From positions 1 through 45,994 of the forward strand of contig JAMOQL010000147.1 of NCBI GenBank assembly GCA_027064025.1: a stretch of DNA of 45,994 bases. Direction: 5' to 3'. Made by a program: the position numbers and the translations under genes. The notes beneath the pieces were generated by a model, which did no database searches, was not told where the DNA came from, and saw only the letters and a program-made list of their open reading frames with translations. Positions 1 to 7,071 of this stretch are shown piece by piece. Every line of letters begins with the position of its first letter. The first letter of the stretch is position 1. Source of the stretch: Bacteroidales bacterium (GTDB lineage Bacteria > Bacteroidota > Bacteroidia > Bacteroidales > JAFGXI01).

Positions 1-58
1 TTATTACAAACTTATCTGTGGACAAAATCGAATATTGTAAGAGTTCTTTTAATGTCAT
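1..58 (-). CDS. N-terminus of an unidentified protein, cut by the window edge
   Basis: An ATG on the minus strand at 58 opens a frame that runs to the window edge and reads MTLKELLQYSILSTDKFVI. Only 19 residues are visible, so no family can be assigned. A match to the Bacteroidota -7 element lies 20 nt upstream (78-85, minus strand), which supports a real divergent gene start opposite siaB. The call rests on the promoter position and the open frame only. Confidence 0.45.
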   Translation of the reverse strand, partial: MTLKELLQYSILSTDKFVI

Positions 59-77
59 TTTCTTTCTAATTATTATT

Positions 78-85
78 CAAAGTTA
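78..85 (-). promoter_or_regulatory. Bacteroidota -7 promoter element
   Basis: On the minus strand this reads TAACTTTG, an exact TAnnTTTG match. It is placed to give a short leader before the ATG at 58. Confidence 0.45.
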
Positions 86-204
86 AATAATAAATAAAGA
101 CTTTATTAGATTAATAAGATAGAAATAGGTTTTTTGTTAAAAATAAATTAACTTTAAATATTATTTTAATTTTTTAAACTTATAGAATAATCTTAACGAA
201 TTTT

Positions 205-765
205 ATGGAGTCAAAAAAAACTTCTTTCCAAGAATTAGTATATAATTTTCACCAAACGGTACGCCCCTTAGATGTTAAATTAATTTACGAAGGTGAGATT
301 AATCATGATATTATGAAAGTCTTTACTACTCTTACTGAAAAAGGATTAAAAGCAGAAGAGTTCAAAGGTCAAAAGAAGGTTTTTAACGTAATGGTAGAGT
401 GTCTCCAAAATATTAGCAAACATTCGGACTGCATAGAAGGAATGAAGCAAGATAATATTGGACAGGGTATTTTTCTTATCTCCAATAATGAATATGAACT
501 CAATATTGTCACAGGAAATACTATAAAAAATGAAAAAAAAGCTTTTCTAACAGATAAACTTAATCATATCAACACTCTAAATACTGACGAATTAAGAAGT
601 TATTATAAAAAAACATTGAAGGATTCTGAAATTTCTCATGTAGGAGGTGCTGGTCTTGGATTTATAGATATCGCAAGAAAAACTAAAAATAAATTGTCTT
701 TCAATTTCCATCCTATTAATGAGAATTATTCATTCTTTATTCTATCTGCAAAAATCAGTAAATAA
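205..765 (+). CDS. siaB: SiaB-family protein kinase
   Basis: 186 aa, cytosolic, no signal peptide or membrane segment. The family is a GHKL/anti-sigma-like kinase that phosphorylates the partner protein SiaC. An N-box-like stretch NVMVECLQNISKHS lies at residues 61-74 (Glu65, Asn69) and a glycine-rich ATP-lid motif GGAGLGFIDIARK at about 147-159. The next gene, 21 nt downstream, is the matching SiaC substrate, which makes the assignment much firmer than sequence alone. In Pseudomonas aeruginosa SiaB belongs to a SiaABCD partner-switching module with a phosphatase (SiaA) and a diguanylate cyclase (SiaD). Neither SiaA nor SiaD is visible here, so the downstream output is unknown. Confidence 0.8.
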   Translation: MESKKTSFQELVYNFHQTVRPLDVKLIYEGEINHDIMKVFTTLTEKGLKAEEFKGQKKVFNVMVECLQNISKHSDCIEGMKQDNIGQGIFLISNNEYELNIVTGNTIKNEKKAFLTDKLNHINTLNTDELRSYYKKTLKDSEISHVGGAGLGFIDIARKTKNKLSFNFHPINENYSFFILSAKISK

Positions 766-786
766 CACTATTTCAAGAGCTTCAAA

Positions 787-1170
787 ATGGAAAATATATC
801 AATTAAAAAAACCAATCAAACTCCTGATGTAAAATTAGACTCTAAAACTGGAACATTATCATTCTCTGGTAGATCATTACCCGAAGATTCTACTCAATTC
901 TACGCTCCCATTATTCAATGGATTGACTCTTATCTTTCATCCCCATGCAAGGTTACTAATATAGTATTTGAATTAGATTATTTCAATACTGCATCTGCTA
1001 AAGCTATTTTCTCAATCATTGTAAAATTCGACAAATTATACGAGAGCAATTATTCAGTAAAAATTGAATGGCTATACGACGAAGATGATGAAGATATGAA
1101 AGAATTAGGTGAAGAATACAAAGATTTATTTAAAACCCCAATTCTATTAATTGCAAAAAAAGATGAATAA
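787..1170 (+). CDS. siaC: SiaC-family regulatory phosphoprotein (DUF1987)
   Basis: 127 aa, a STAS-like small regulatory protein. The family signature is DYFNTASAK at residues 64-72. The threonine of that motif is residue 68, the same position as the phosphorylated Thr68 of P. aeruginosa SiaC. The start ATG follows siaB by 21 nt. The stop overlaps the folK start by 8 nt, so the three genes are probably one transcript. By family knowledge the unphosphorylated form binds and activates a partner enzyme and SiaB phosphorylation releases it. The partner here cannot be identified from the window. Confidence 0.85.
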   Translation: MENISIKKTNQTPDVKLDSKTGTLSFSGRSLPEDSTQFYAPIIQWIDSYLSSPCKVTNIVFELDYFNTASAKAIFSIIVKFDKLYESNYSVKIEWLYDEDDEDMKELGEEYKDLFKTPILLIAKKDE

Positions 1171-1654
1171 CATCGTCTTACTACTTGGTGGCAACCTTGG
1201 TAATATTAAATCTAATTTCGAAAACGCACTAATATTAATTTCCAAAAACATTGGTTCTATATCCAAATCCTCAAATATATACCAATCTCACGCTTGGGGG
1301 TTCGAAAGTAAAAACTTATTCTTAAACCAAGTTATTCTTGTAGAAACTAGAATCTCTCCACAAGAACTATTAGTTCAAACTCAAAAAATCGAGAATAAAA
1401 TTGGAAGAAAAGAGAAAACTGAAAATCTAAAATATAGCTCTCGGTTAATCGATATCGACATTTTATTTTATAATAACGAAATAATAGAATCTGATCAACT
1501 CACTATCCCTCATCCTCGCTTACATCTAAGGAACTTTACACTTTTCCCACTTCGAGAAATACTTCCCAAGTATTTCCATCCAAAACTTAAAAAAAATATA
1601 ACTTGGCTGACTGAAAATTCTGAGGATAAAAGCGAATGTATTATTACAGAATAA
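1163..1654 (+). CDS. folK: 6-hydroxymethyl-7,8-dihydropterin pyrophosphokinase
   Basis: 163 aa from the ATG at 1163. A TTG-initiated extension to 1151 is possible but less likely. HPPK transfers pyrophosphate from ATP to hydroxymethyl-dihydropterin in folate synthesis. Family motifs are present in order: LLLGGNLGN at the N-terminus, NQVILVET, RLIDIDILFYNNE (the Mg-binding D-x-D) and IPHPRLHLRNFTLFPL. Length is typical for a stand-alone FolK. The chosen start gives an ATG that overlaps the last codons of siaC by 8 nt (ATGAATAA), an arrangement typical of translational coupling. Confidence 0.93.
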   Translation: MNNIVLLLGGNLGNIKSNFENALILISKNIGSISKSSNIYQSHAWGFESKNLFLNQVILVETRISPQELLVQTQKIENKIGRKEKTENLKYSSRLIDIDILFYNNEIIESDQLTIPHPRLHLRNFTLFPLREILPKYFHPKLKKNITWLTENSEDKSECIITE

Positions 1655-1678
1655 CTGAAACAAATAGCTCCATAGTTC

Positions 1679-2215
1679 ATGAAGAAACTTAAAACTAAAG
1701 AATTAAACAGAATAAATATTGAAGAGTTCAAATCAATTAAGAAAAGTCCTTTTATTGTTGTATTGGATAATATCAGAAGTCTAAACAACATCGGCTCTGT
1801 ATTTCGAAGTTCAGATGCTTTTTTAATTGAAAGTATTTATTTGTGCGGTATCACAGCCCAACCTCCTCACAAAGACATTCACAAAACCGCACTGGGAGCA
1901 ACAGATTCTGTAGATTGGAGATATTTTGAGAATACTTTAGATGCTATTTCCGAATTAAAATCGGAAGGATATAAAATTGTGTCTATTGAGCAAACCCACG
2001 GTAGTATTATGCTTCAGGATTTTGAAGTAGAAAGGAATCAGAAGTACGCACTAATTATGGGACACGAAGTTAAAGGTGTTGATCAAAAAGTAATTGACGC
2101 TAGCGACTTTGCCATCGAAATTCCTCAATACGGGACTAAACATTCGTTTAATATTTCTGTAACAACCGGGATTGTATTATGGGAACTATTTAGAAAATTT
2201 AAGTTCAATAATTAA
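1679..2215 (+). CDS. SpoU/TrmH-family RNA 2'-O-methyltransferase
   Basis: 178 aa SPOUT methyltransferase that uses S-adenosylmethionine to methylate a ribose 2'-OH in tRNA or rRNA. The three SpoU motifs are clear: motif 1 around NIRSLNNIGSVFRSSDAF (catalytic Asn and Arg), motif 2 ALIMGHEVKGV, and motif 3 IPQYGTKHSFNISVTTGIVLWE forming the trefoil knot. It has no N-terminal substrate-binding extension of the RlmB type, so it is closer in size to TrmH/TrmL, but the RNA target cannot be told from sequence. Its stop overlaps the stop of the convergent radical SAM gene by 4 nt. Confidence 0.88.
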   Translation: MKKLKTKELNRINIEEFKSIKKSPFIVVLDNIRSLNNIGSVFRSSDAFLIESIYLCGITAQPPHKDIHKTALGATDSVDWRYFENTLDAISELKSEGYKIVSIEQTHGSIMLQDFEVERNQKYALIMGHEVKGVDQKVIDASDFAIEIPQYGTKHSFNISVTTGIVLWELFRKFKFNN

Positions 2216-3102
2216 AATCCTCTTTGATATTCTGCTCTCAATTTCGATAAATCTCCAGAATCTAATACCGCATCTATTTGTTGAATAATTTTTTGCTTAT
2301 CTCTACCCAAAACACCTTTCAACACTAAGTAATTCGATGCATGGTCCGACCTAAAGATAGTCTCCTTTAACTCAAGACAATTAAAAAACTCTCGCATTTC
2401 AAGAAGTAATTCCATGGGTGATAGCAGCAAAAACTCATTATTTAATCTCGACTTAAAATGATCTAGACCTTTATATGTATTTAACACTAATAAAGAAGCG
2501 TATTTTACTTGGATTTCGTTTAAAATCTTGGCTGAATTAATAGCATGTTGTCTCGAAAACGCCCTACCTCCCAAGCCATTAATTATCATTACAGAACTAT
2601 TCAAATTTGCGTGTCGCAATTTAGAAAAAGCAGAAACCGTTGTTTCAAAAGTTTCACCTTTATTTATCAAGCTTAATACTTGGTCATCTCCAGATTCTAT
2701 CCCTACATATAACAAATCTAAACCTGCAGATTTTAACTCCTTCAACTCCAATATGGTTTTATTATTTATGTTTCTTGGCGATGCATAAGCTGAAATCCTT
2801 GTCAACTTAGGAAAATTTACTTTCAAATAATATAAAATATCAATTAACTTCTTAGTTGACAAAACCATAGGATCTCCATCTGCCAAAAATACCCGACGTA
2901 TAGAATCTTTGTACGGAAGAAAAGCGTCAATATCTTTAAAAATATCTGTCATTGCTCTTACCCTAAATCTTTTAGTAGAATACATTTCGCAAAACGCACA
3001 TTTATTCCACGAGCAGCCATAGCTCACTTGTATTATTACCGAGCGCCCTTCGCTTGGAGGACGAAACAATGGCTCATTATATGATATTGGAAAAGAATAC
3101 AC
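2212..3102 (-). CDS. Radical SAM protein of unknown substrate
   Basis: 296 aa. A cysteine cluster C30-x4-C35-x2-C38 (GCSWNKCAFC) near the N-terminus is the expected 4Fe-4S site. A later stretch RRVFLADGDPMVL and a segment GLDLLYVGIESGDDQVL fit the radical SAM TIM-barrel (SAM contacts and the GIESG strand). The spacing CX4CX2C is unusual compared with the classic CX3CX2C. The start is GTG, since the cluster must be included and no suitable ATG precedes it. The gene lies 18 nt downstream of the 3121-4377 gene on the same strand, so co-transcription is likely. Substrate unknown. Confidence 0.85.
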   Translation of the reverse strand: MYSFPISYNEPLFRPPSEGRSVIIQVSYGCSWNKCAFCEMYSTKRFRVRAMTDIFKDIDAFLPYKDSIRRVFLADGDPMVLSTKKLIDILYYLKVNFPKLTRISAYASPRNINNKTILELKELKSAGLDLLYVGIESGDDQVLSLINKGETFETTVSAFSKLRHANLNSSVMIINGLGGRAFSRQHAINSAKILNEIQVKYASLLVLNTYKGLDHFKSRLNNEFLLLSPMELLLEMREFFNCLELKETIFRSDHASNYLVLKGVLGRDKQKIIQQIDAVLDSGDLSKLRAEYQRGF

Positions 3103-3120
3103 TATTGAAAATACCTTAAT

Positions 3121-4377
3121 CTAGGTCTTAATTTTTTTCTTCTTTGCTGCGGGGAAAAGTACATTATTTAAGATTAATCTATAACCGGGACTATTAGGGT
3201 ACGTATCTAAATCTGTTGCAGGATCGTAAACTAAATGTCGATAATCCGCAGGATCATGACCACCATAAAAGGTCCACATTCCTTTTCCTAATGTACCGTG
3301 AATATATCTTGCTTCACCAGCGGCTTTATTTTCACCCAATATTAAAACATTCGATTTTATAAATTTACTATTATAAGCTGTTGTCTGTCCCATAAATCCC
3401 TTAACCATATAGGTATGATTTTGAGTCAGCATACTAGGAACTGGATCCCACTTAGCAGAAAAATCGAACAAGGTAAAATAATCACTTTCCTTACTCACTT
3501 TACGAGTCTGAGTAGCATCTATATTAGAATATTCGTACTCCATAGGATTTTTACTTATTGTAAAATCTTTAAAGGCTAACGTTTTAGAAAAATCTAATTT
3601 TTCCTGCGCATCGGGGTCTGCAGGATCTCCATCGTACATACTTTCGCAAATATCGACACCATCGGCAGCCAAAGCAATATCATAACTATCTGTTGCCGAA
3701 CACATAGCAAACATAAAACCGCCATTACGGATGTATTCTTTTATCGTTTTTGCAACAGCCAATTTTAACTGAGAAACTTTTGCAAAGCCAAAACGACCAG
3801 CCATTTCTTCATTTTCTTGAACTTGGTCTTGATACCATTTCATATGATGGTAAGCGGCGTAGAATTTCCCATATTGCCCTGTAAAATCTTCGTGATGAAG
3901 ATGTAGCCAATCGTAATCTTTTAACTTCCCTTCTAGAATTTCGGCATCATAAACCACATCGTAAGGAATTTGAGCATAGGTCAAGACTAAAGTTACAGCA
4001 TCGTCCCAAGGCTGCTTCCCTTTTGGTGAGTAAACGGCAATCTTAGGTGCTTTTTCGAGTTTCACATTATCCATATTCACATCTTCTTTCGATATTTCGG
4101 ATAATATTGAAGCAGCTGTTGCATCAGAAATAATCTCAGTACTTACTCCTCTTATAGCACACTCTGTTTGAACATCTTGACTATTTCGAATCAAAAAAGA
4201 GCCTCCTCTATAATTCAACAACCATTGGGTATCTACACCATTCTGCAAAACCCAATACGTAATTCCATAAGCCTTTAAATGATTGTGCTGACTTTCGTCC
4301 ATAGGAATCAAAATATAAGAAGCCCACGAAATTTGAATAAACAATATAAAGGTGATACTTAGAGTTAATTTACGCAT
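3121..4377 (-). CDS. Conserved secreted protein, commonly labelled asparagine synthetase B in Bacteroidota
   Basis: 418 aa with an N-terminal signal peptide (residues 1-19, cleavage near SWA). The sequence matches from memory a conserved Bacteroidota family with the hallmark YILIPMDESQHNHLKAYG and an internal PKGKQPWDDAVTLVLTYAQIPYDVVYD segment. Databases often name it asparagine synthetase B. I see no N-terminal glutaminase cysteine and no ATP-pyrophosphatase SGGxDS loop, and an exported protein would not meet ATP, so that name is probably wrong. The segment GGFMFAMCSATDSYDIALA and the C-terminal YGGHDPADY look like a flavodoxin- or glutamine-amidotransferase-like fold, which is inference. 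Function unknown. Confidence 0.75.
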   Translation of the reverse strand: MRKLTLSITFILFIQISWASYILIPMDESQHNHLKAYGITYWVLQNGVDTQWLLNYRGGSFLIRNSQDVQTECAIRGVSTEIISDATAASILSEISKEDVNMDNVKLEKAPKIAVYSPKGKQPWDDAVTLVLTYAQIPYDVVYDAEILEGKLKDYDWLHLHHEDFTGQYGKFYAAYHHMKWYQDQVQENEEMAGRFGFAKVSQLKLAVAKTIKEYIRNGGFMFAMCSATDSYDIALAADGVDICESMYDGDPADPDAQEKLDFSKTLAFKDFTISKNPMEYEYSNIDATQTRKVSKESDYFTLFDFSAKWDPVPSMLTQNHTYMVKGFMGQTTAYNSKFIKSNVLILGENKAAGEARYIHGTLGKGMWTFYGGHDPADYRHLVYDPATDLDTYPNSPGYRLILNNVLFPAAKKKKIKT

Positions 4378-4381
4378 AAAA

Positions 4382-4389
4382 CAAAGATA
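4382..4389 (-). promoter_or_regulatory. Bacteroidota -7 promoter element
   Basis: Reads TATCTTTG on the minus strand, an exact TAnnTTTG match, only 4 nt before the ATG at 4377. Transcription starting about 6-7 nt downstream of such an element would begin at or just inside the start codon, so this mRNA may be leaderless. Confidence 0.6.
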
Positions 4390-4434
4390 CAGAAATAAGC
4401 AAGATTTCGATCTGTGATTTAATATTTTTCATTT

Positions 4435-4887
4435 TCACATCGCAATCTGCTTCATTTTTACCTCCCCCTTATCAATTTTATCAATTGCCAAATGGCAAGC
4501 TTCAATAAAATCTTTAGCTAGATAATCAATAATAATAGTTGTTTGTTCCCTCGATTGATCAAGGTGACGAACCGTTTTATTTTTTTTATTCACTATCAAC
4601 AACTTACTCGAAGGCAATAAATTGTGAGCAGAATGATTTCTAAGAGCATCGTATAAAAAGTTTTGCTTATTAACAAACCCATATTGATTTGGAAATAAAT
4701 GGAACAAAGCAGAAGCAAATCTAAATTTAGATTGTTCTCTTGCCCGTATTGGTTTACTATCTATAATTGCGCCTAAAGTTTCTATTCCTATCGAAGTATA
4801 AACTAAAATAGGATAATATTGCTCATGTCTTAATAAAGACTCTACTTCTTTTATTAAAAATCGTTCAATAAACTGTTTACTATTCAT
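4435..4887 (-). CDS. Small hypothetical protein with a HEPN-like RX4H motif
   Basis: 150 aa, predicted largely helical, no signal peptide. I do not recognise a named family. Residues 83-88 read RNHSAH in the context FLYDALRNHSAHNLLPSS. An Arg followed by a polar residue and a His four residues later is the catalytic signature of HEPN ribonucleases, and the size also fits a single HEPN domain. It lies 11 nt downstream of rnhA in the marC-rnhA transcription unit. No adjacent nucleotidyltransferase (MNT) antitoxin partner is visible, so a toxin role is not supported. Start ATG at 4887. Confidence 0.6.
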   Translation of the reverse strand: MNSKQFIERFLIKEVESLLRHEQYYPILVYTSIGIETLGAIIDSKPIRAREQSKFRFASALFHLFPNQYGFVNKQNFLYDALRNHSAHNLLPSSKLLIVNKKNKTVRHLDQSREQTTIIIDYLAKDFIEACHLAIDKIDKGEVKMKQIAM

Positions 4888-4898
4888 ATTATTTTCTT

Positions 4899-5378
4899 TT
4901 ATAGAAGGTTATTTTTAGAAGAGATACTTTCAAGATAGCCAATATCATCTGGTAAATTTTCTTGATAAGATGCTTCAACAGCAAGCTCGTCGCATCGTTC
5001 ATTTTCCGGAATATTGGAGTGTCCCTTCACCCAAATAAATTTCACATTATGCACGGCATACACCTTCAAAAAACGTCGCCACAAATCCGAATTTTTTTTC
5101 CCTTTAAAAGCTTTCTTCTGCCATGCAAAAACCCATCTCTTTTCCACTGCATCGACCACATATTTTGAATCACTATACACTGTTACATCCGAACCTTCAT
5201 TCTTTAAGGCCTCCAAACCAATAATTACGGCCAATAATTCCATTCTATTATTAGTTGTATACTTAAAACCTTCGGCAATTTCTTTTCTATGCTTCCCCGC
5301 TAACAACACAGTACCATAACCTCCTGGGCCAGGATTACCTCTTGCTGCACCATCGGTGTAAATCGTTATCTTAGACAT
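4899..5378 (-). CDS. rnhA: Ribonuclease HI
   Basis: 159 aa from the ATG at 5378. RNase HI cleaves the RNA strand of RNA-DNA hybrids in the cytosol (R-loops, primer removal). The active-site residues are all present: Asp9 in YTDGAARGNPGPGG, Glu47 in NNRMELLAV, Asp70 in VYSDSKYVV, His120 in WVKGHS and Asp130 in ERCDELA. The longer frame to 5423 would add a non-homologous N-terminus inside marC. With the chosen start the ATG overlaps the last 8 nt of marC (ATGTCTAA), a coupling arrangement. A C-terminal tail of about 20 residues is not part of the fold. Confidence 0.96.
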   Translation of the reverse strand: MSKITIYTDGAARGNPGPGGYGTVLLAGKHRKEIAEGFKYTTNNRMELLAVIIGLEALKNEGSDVTVYSDSKYVVDAVEKRWVFAWQKKAFKGKKNSDLWRRFLKVYAVHNVKFIWVKGHSNIPENERCDELAVEASYQENLPDDIGYLESISSKNNLL

Positions 5379-5961
5379 GAGACAAATGGATTCCTGTGTT
5401 AGCAACAAATAATTTAATAGCAATTGCTAATAGAATAATACCAAATACTTTTTTTAATATCATAATTCCTCCTTGGCCTAAAACACGCTCTACAAAAGAT
5501 GTATTTTTAAGAACCACAAATACTAAAACCATATTAAGAATTAATGCAATACTAATGTTAATAGTAGAATATTCCGCCTTAAGCGAAAGTAAAGAAGTAA
5601 TACTTCCTGCACCTGCTATCATTGGGAAAGCAAGCGGCACAATAGACGCCCCTGTAGCGTCGTTGTCATCAGACTTAAAAAGTTCAATTCCTAAAATCAT
5701 TTCTAAAGCTAAAAATAACAATATAAAAGAACCCGCAATGGCAAAAGACTCAATATCAACTCCAAAAATACCAAGAATACCCTTCCCTATAAAAAGAAAA
5801 GCAAAGAGAGTCCCTGTAGCAACAAGCGTAGCTTTAGTGGCTTCGATTTTGCCATGCTTTTGCTTTAGCTCTATAATAATAGGTATAGAACCTGTAATAT
5901 CAATTACAGCAAACAAAACCATAAAAGACGAAAAGATGTCTACAAAATTTATTCCTAACAT
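5371..5961 (-). CDS. MarC-family inner-membrane protein
   Basis: 196 aa, about six hydrophobic segments. It matches the MarC (UPF0056) family: the N-terminal segment FSSFMVLFAVIDITGSIPI with the helix-breaking D/P residues, the soluble loop FKSDDNDATGASIVPLAFPMIAGAGSITSLLSL and the C-terminal GGIMILKKVFGIILLAIAI are characteristic. The biochemical function of the family is unresolved, and an original link with multidrug resistance was withdrawn for E. coli MarC. It sits between a decayed lipoprotein gene (5 nt upstream) and rnhA (8-nt overlap), so all are probably in one operon. Confidence 0.9.
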   Translation of the reverse strand: MLGINFVDIFSSFMVLFAVIDITGSIPIIIELKQKHGKIEATKATLVATGTLFAFLFIGKGILGIFGVDIESFAIAGSFILLFLALEMILGIELFKSDDNDATGASIVPLAFPMIAGAGSITSLLSLKAEYSTINISIALILNMVLVFVVLKNTSFVERVLGQGGIMILKKVFGIILLAIAIKLFVANTGIHLSHV

Positions 5962-5966
5962 AATAT

Positions 5967-6326
5967 TTATTTTATTTTATTTAACGGTAAAACAAGACAA
6001 TAGTTTCCACAAGCACAAGCCCCCCAATTCGTAGGGCATATAAAATAATCGGGGATTCTGTTATTAATTATTTCCATATCTAAATTTTTCTTTCTAAAGA
6101 AATCAACAATATTAATCTTTTTGTTTTAGTCTATATTAATTAAATGATAAATAGTATTTCCATGAGCCCCAAGAGTAAAGCTATTATTCTCTTTAATAAC
6201 TCAATCTGTGTATTCAATTTTTGAACTATCAACCTCGAACCTATCTGCATTTTTTTTAACATTAATACCTTCACACAATAAAAGCTGTAAGATTATGATT
6301 GTCAGAAATATATAGACACCATTCAT
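5967..6326 (-). pseudogene. Decayed small lipoprotein gene with two in-frame stops
   Basis: Reading the minus strand from the ATG at 6326 gives a continuous frame of 119 sense positions to a TAA at 5967-5969, broken only by TGA at 6201-6203 (codon 42) and TAA at 6126-6128 (codon 67). The N-terminus MNGVYIFLTIIILQLLLCEG is a lipoprotein signal with lipobox Cys18. The middle contains NNSFTLGAHGNTIYHLI and the C-terminus ends with CPTNWGACACGNYCLVLPL, a cysteine-rich tail. The frame stays intact over 360 nt, so only point mutations have occurred. The end is 5 nt before the marC start. I do not recognise the family. A selenocysteine at the TGA is unlikely because the TAA would still truncate the product. 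Confidence 0.6.
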
Positions 6327-6480
6327 TGTGATATTTTCTTATTATTGATAAATTTCTGCAAAACTAAATATTCAAAAGTAATATTCTACAAATCTTTGCG
6401 TTTATTATTCAATAAACTTGCGATTTTTAACTATTTTTATGAGTTTTAGAAAATACACTTAACTAGATTTGCAAACACAT

Positions 6481-7065
6481 ATGTACGAGTATATTAGTGG
6501 CCATATAGAAGCCTTAACACCAACCGAAGTTACCATAGATAACATGGGAATAGGATATATAATTAAAATATCACTGAATACATATTCTCAGATTGACGGT
6601 CTAAAAGAAGCTAAATTATTTTTACATTTTGTAGTTCGAGAAGACGCCCATATATTCTATGGCTTTTTCGACAATGAAGAACGTAAACTTTTTAGATTAC
6701 TAATCAGTGTCAATGGTGTTGGAGCAAATACTGCTCAAATGATGCTTTCTTCGCTTAGTTCGTCGGAAATAGAAAATGCTATTTTAGGTAGCGATGTAGG
6801 GACTTTGCAAAGCATAAAAGGTATTGGAGCCAAATCTGCTCAAAGAATTATTGTAGATCTTAAAGATAAAATTGGAAAAACAAAAGACAATGACTTTAAA
6901 CTAATGCTCGAACTTGACAATTCTATATATCAAGAATCTGAATCCGCATTACTAAGTCTAGGATTTAACAAAAAACAAGTAGATAAAGTATTGAAAAAGG
7001 TTAACAAAAACGAAGATGACTTAACGGTAGAAGAAATGATTAAATCCGCTCTCAAGCAAATGTAA
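6481..7065 (+). CDS. ruvA: Holliday junction branch migration protein RuvA
   Basis: 194 aa from the ATG at 6481; a TTG 12 nt upstream is a possible but less likely start. RuvA binds four-way DNA junctions as a tetramer and loads the RuvB motor. Visible parts are the N-terminal OB fold (YEYISGHIEALTPTEVTI, FYGFFDNEERKLFRLLISVNGVG), two helix-hairpin-helix motifs (GVGANTAQMML and GIGAKSAQRIIVDLKDKIG) and a C-terminal domain III that contacts RuvB (ESALLSLGFNKKQVDKVL). It is followed 6 nt later by sprA, a neighbour pairing common in Bacteroidota. Confidence 0.96.
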   Translation: MYEYISGHIEALTPTEVTIDNMGIGYIIKISLNTYSQIDGLKEAKLFLHFVVREDAHIFYGFFDNEERKLFRLLISVNGVGANTAQMMLSSLSSSEIENAILGSDVGTLQSIKGIGAKSAQRIIVDLKDKIGKTKDNDFKLMLELDNSIYQESESALLSLGFNKKQVDKVLKKVNKNEDDLTVEEMIKSALKQM

Positions 7066-7071
7066 AAAACA

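Noticed and set aside
5396-6034. 212-codon frame on the plus strand opposite marC
   Set aside because: Antisense to a well-supported MarC gene; composition is that of a reverse-complemented membrane protein.
6201-6203. Second in-frame UGA as a selenocysteine codon in the 5967-6326 gene
   Set aside because: A UAA follows 25 codons later, no hairpin with G in the early loop lies at the right distance, and the UGA context is not redox-like (Tyr-Thr-Asp before it). Decay by point mutation is simpler.
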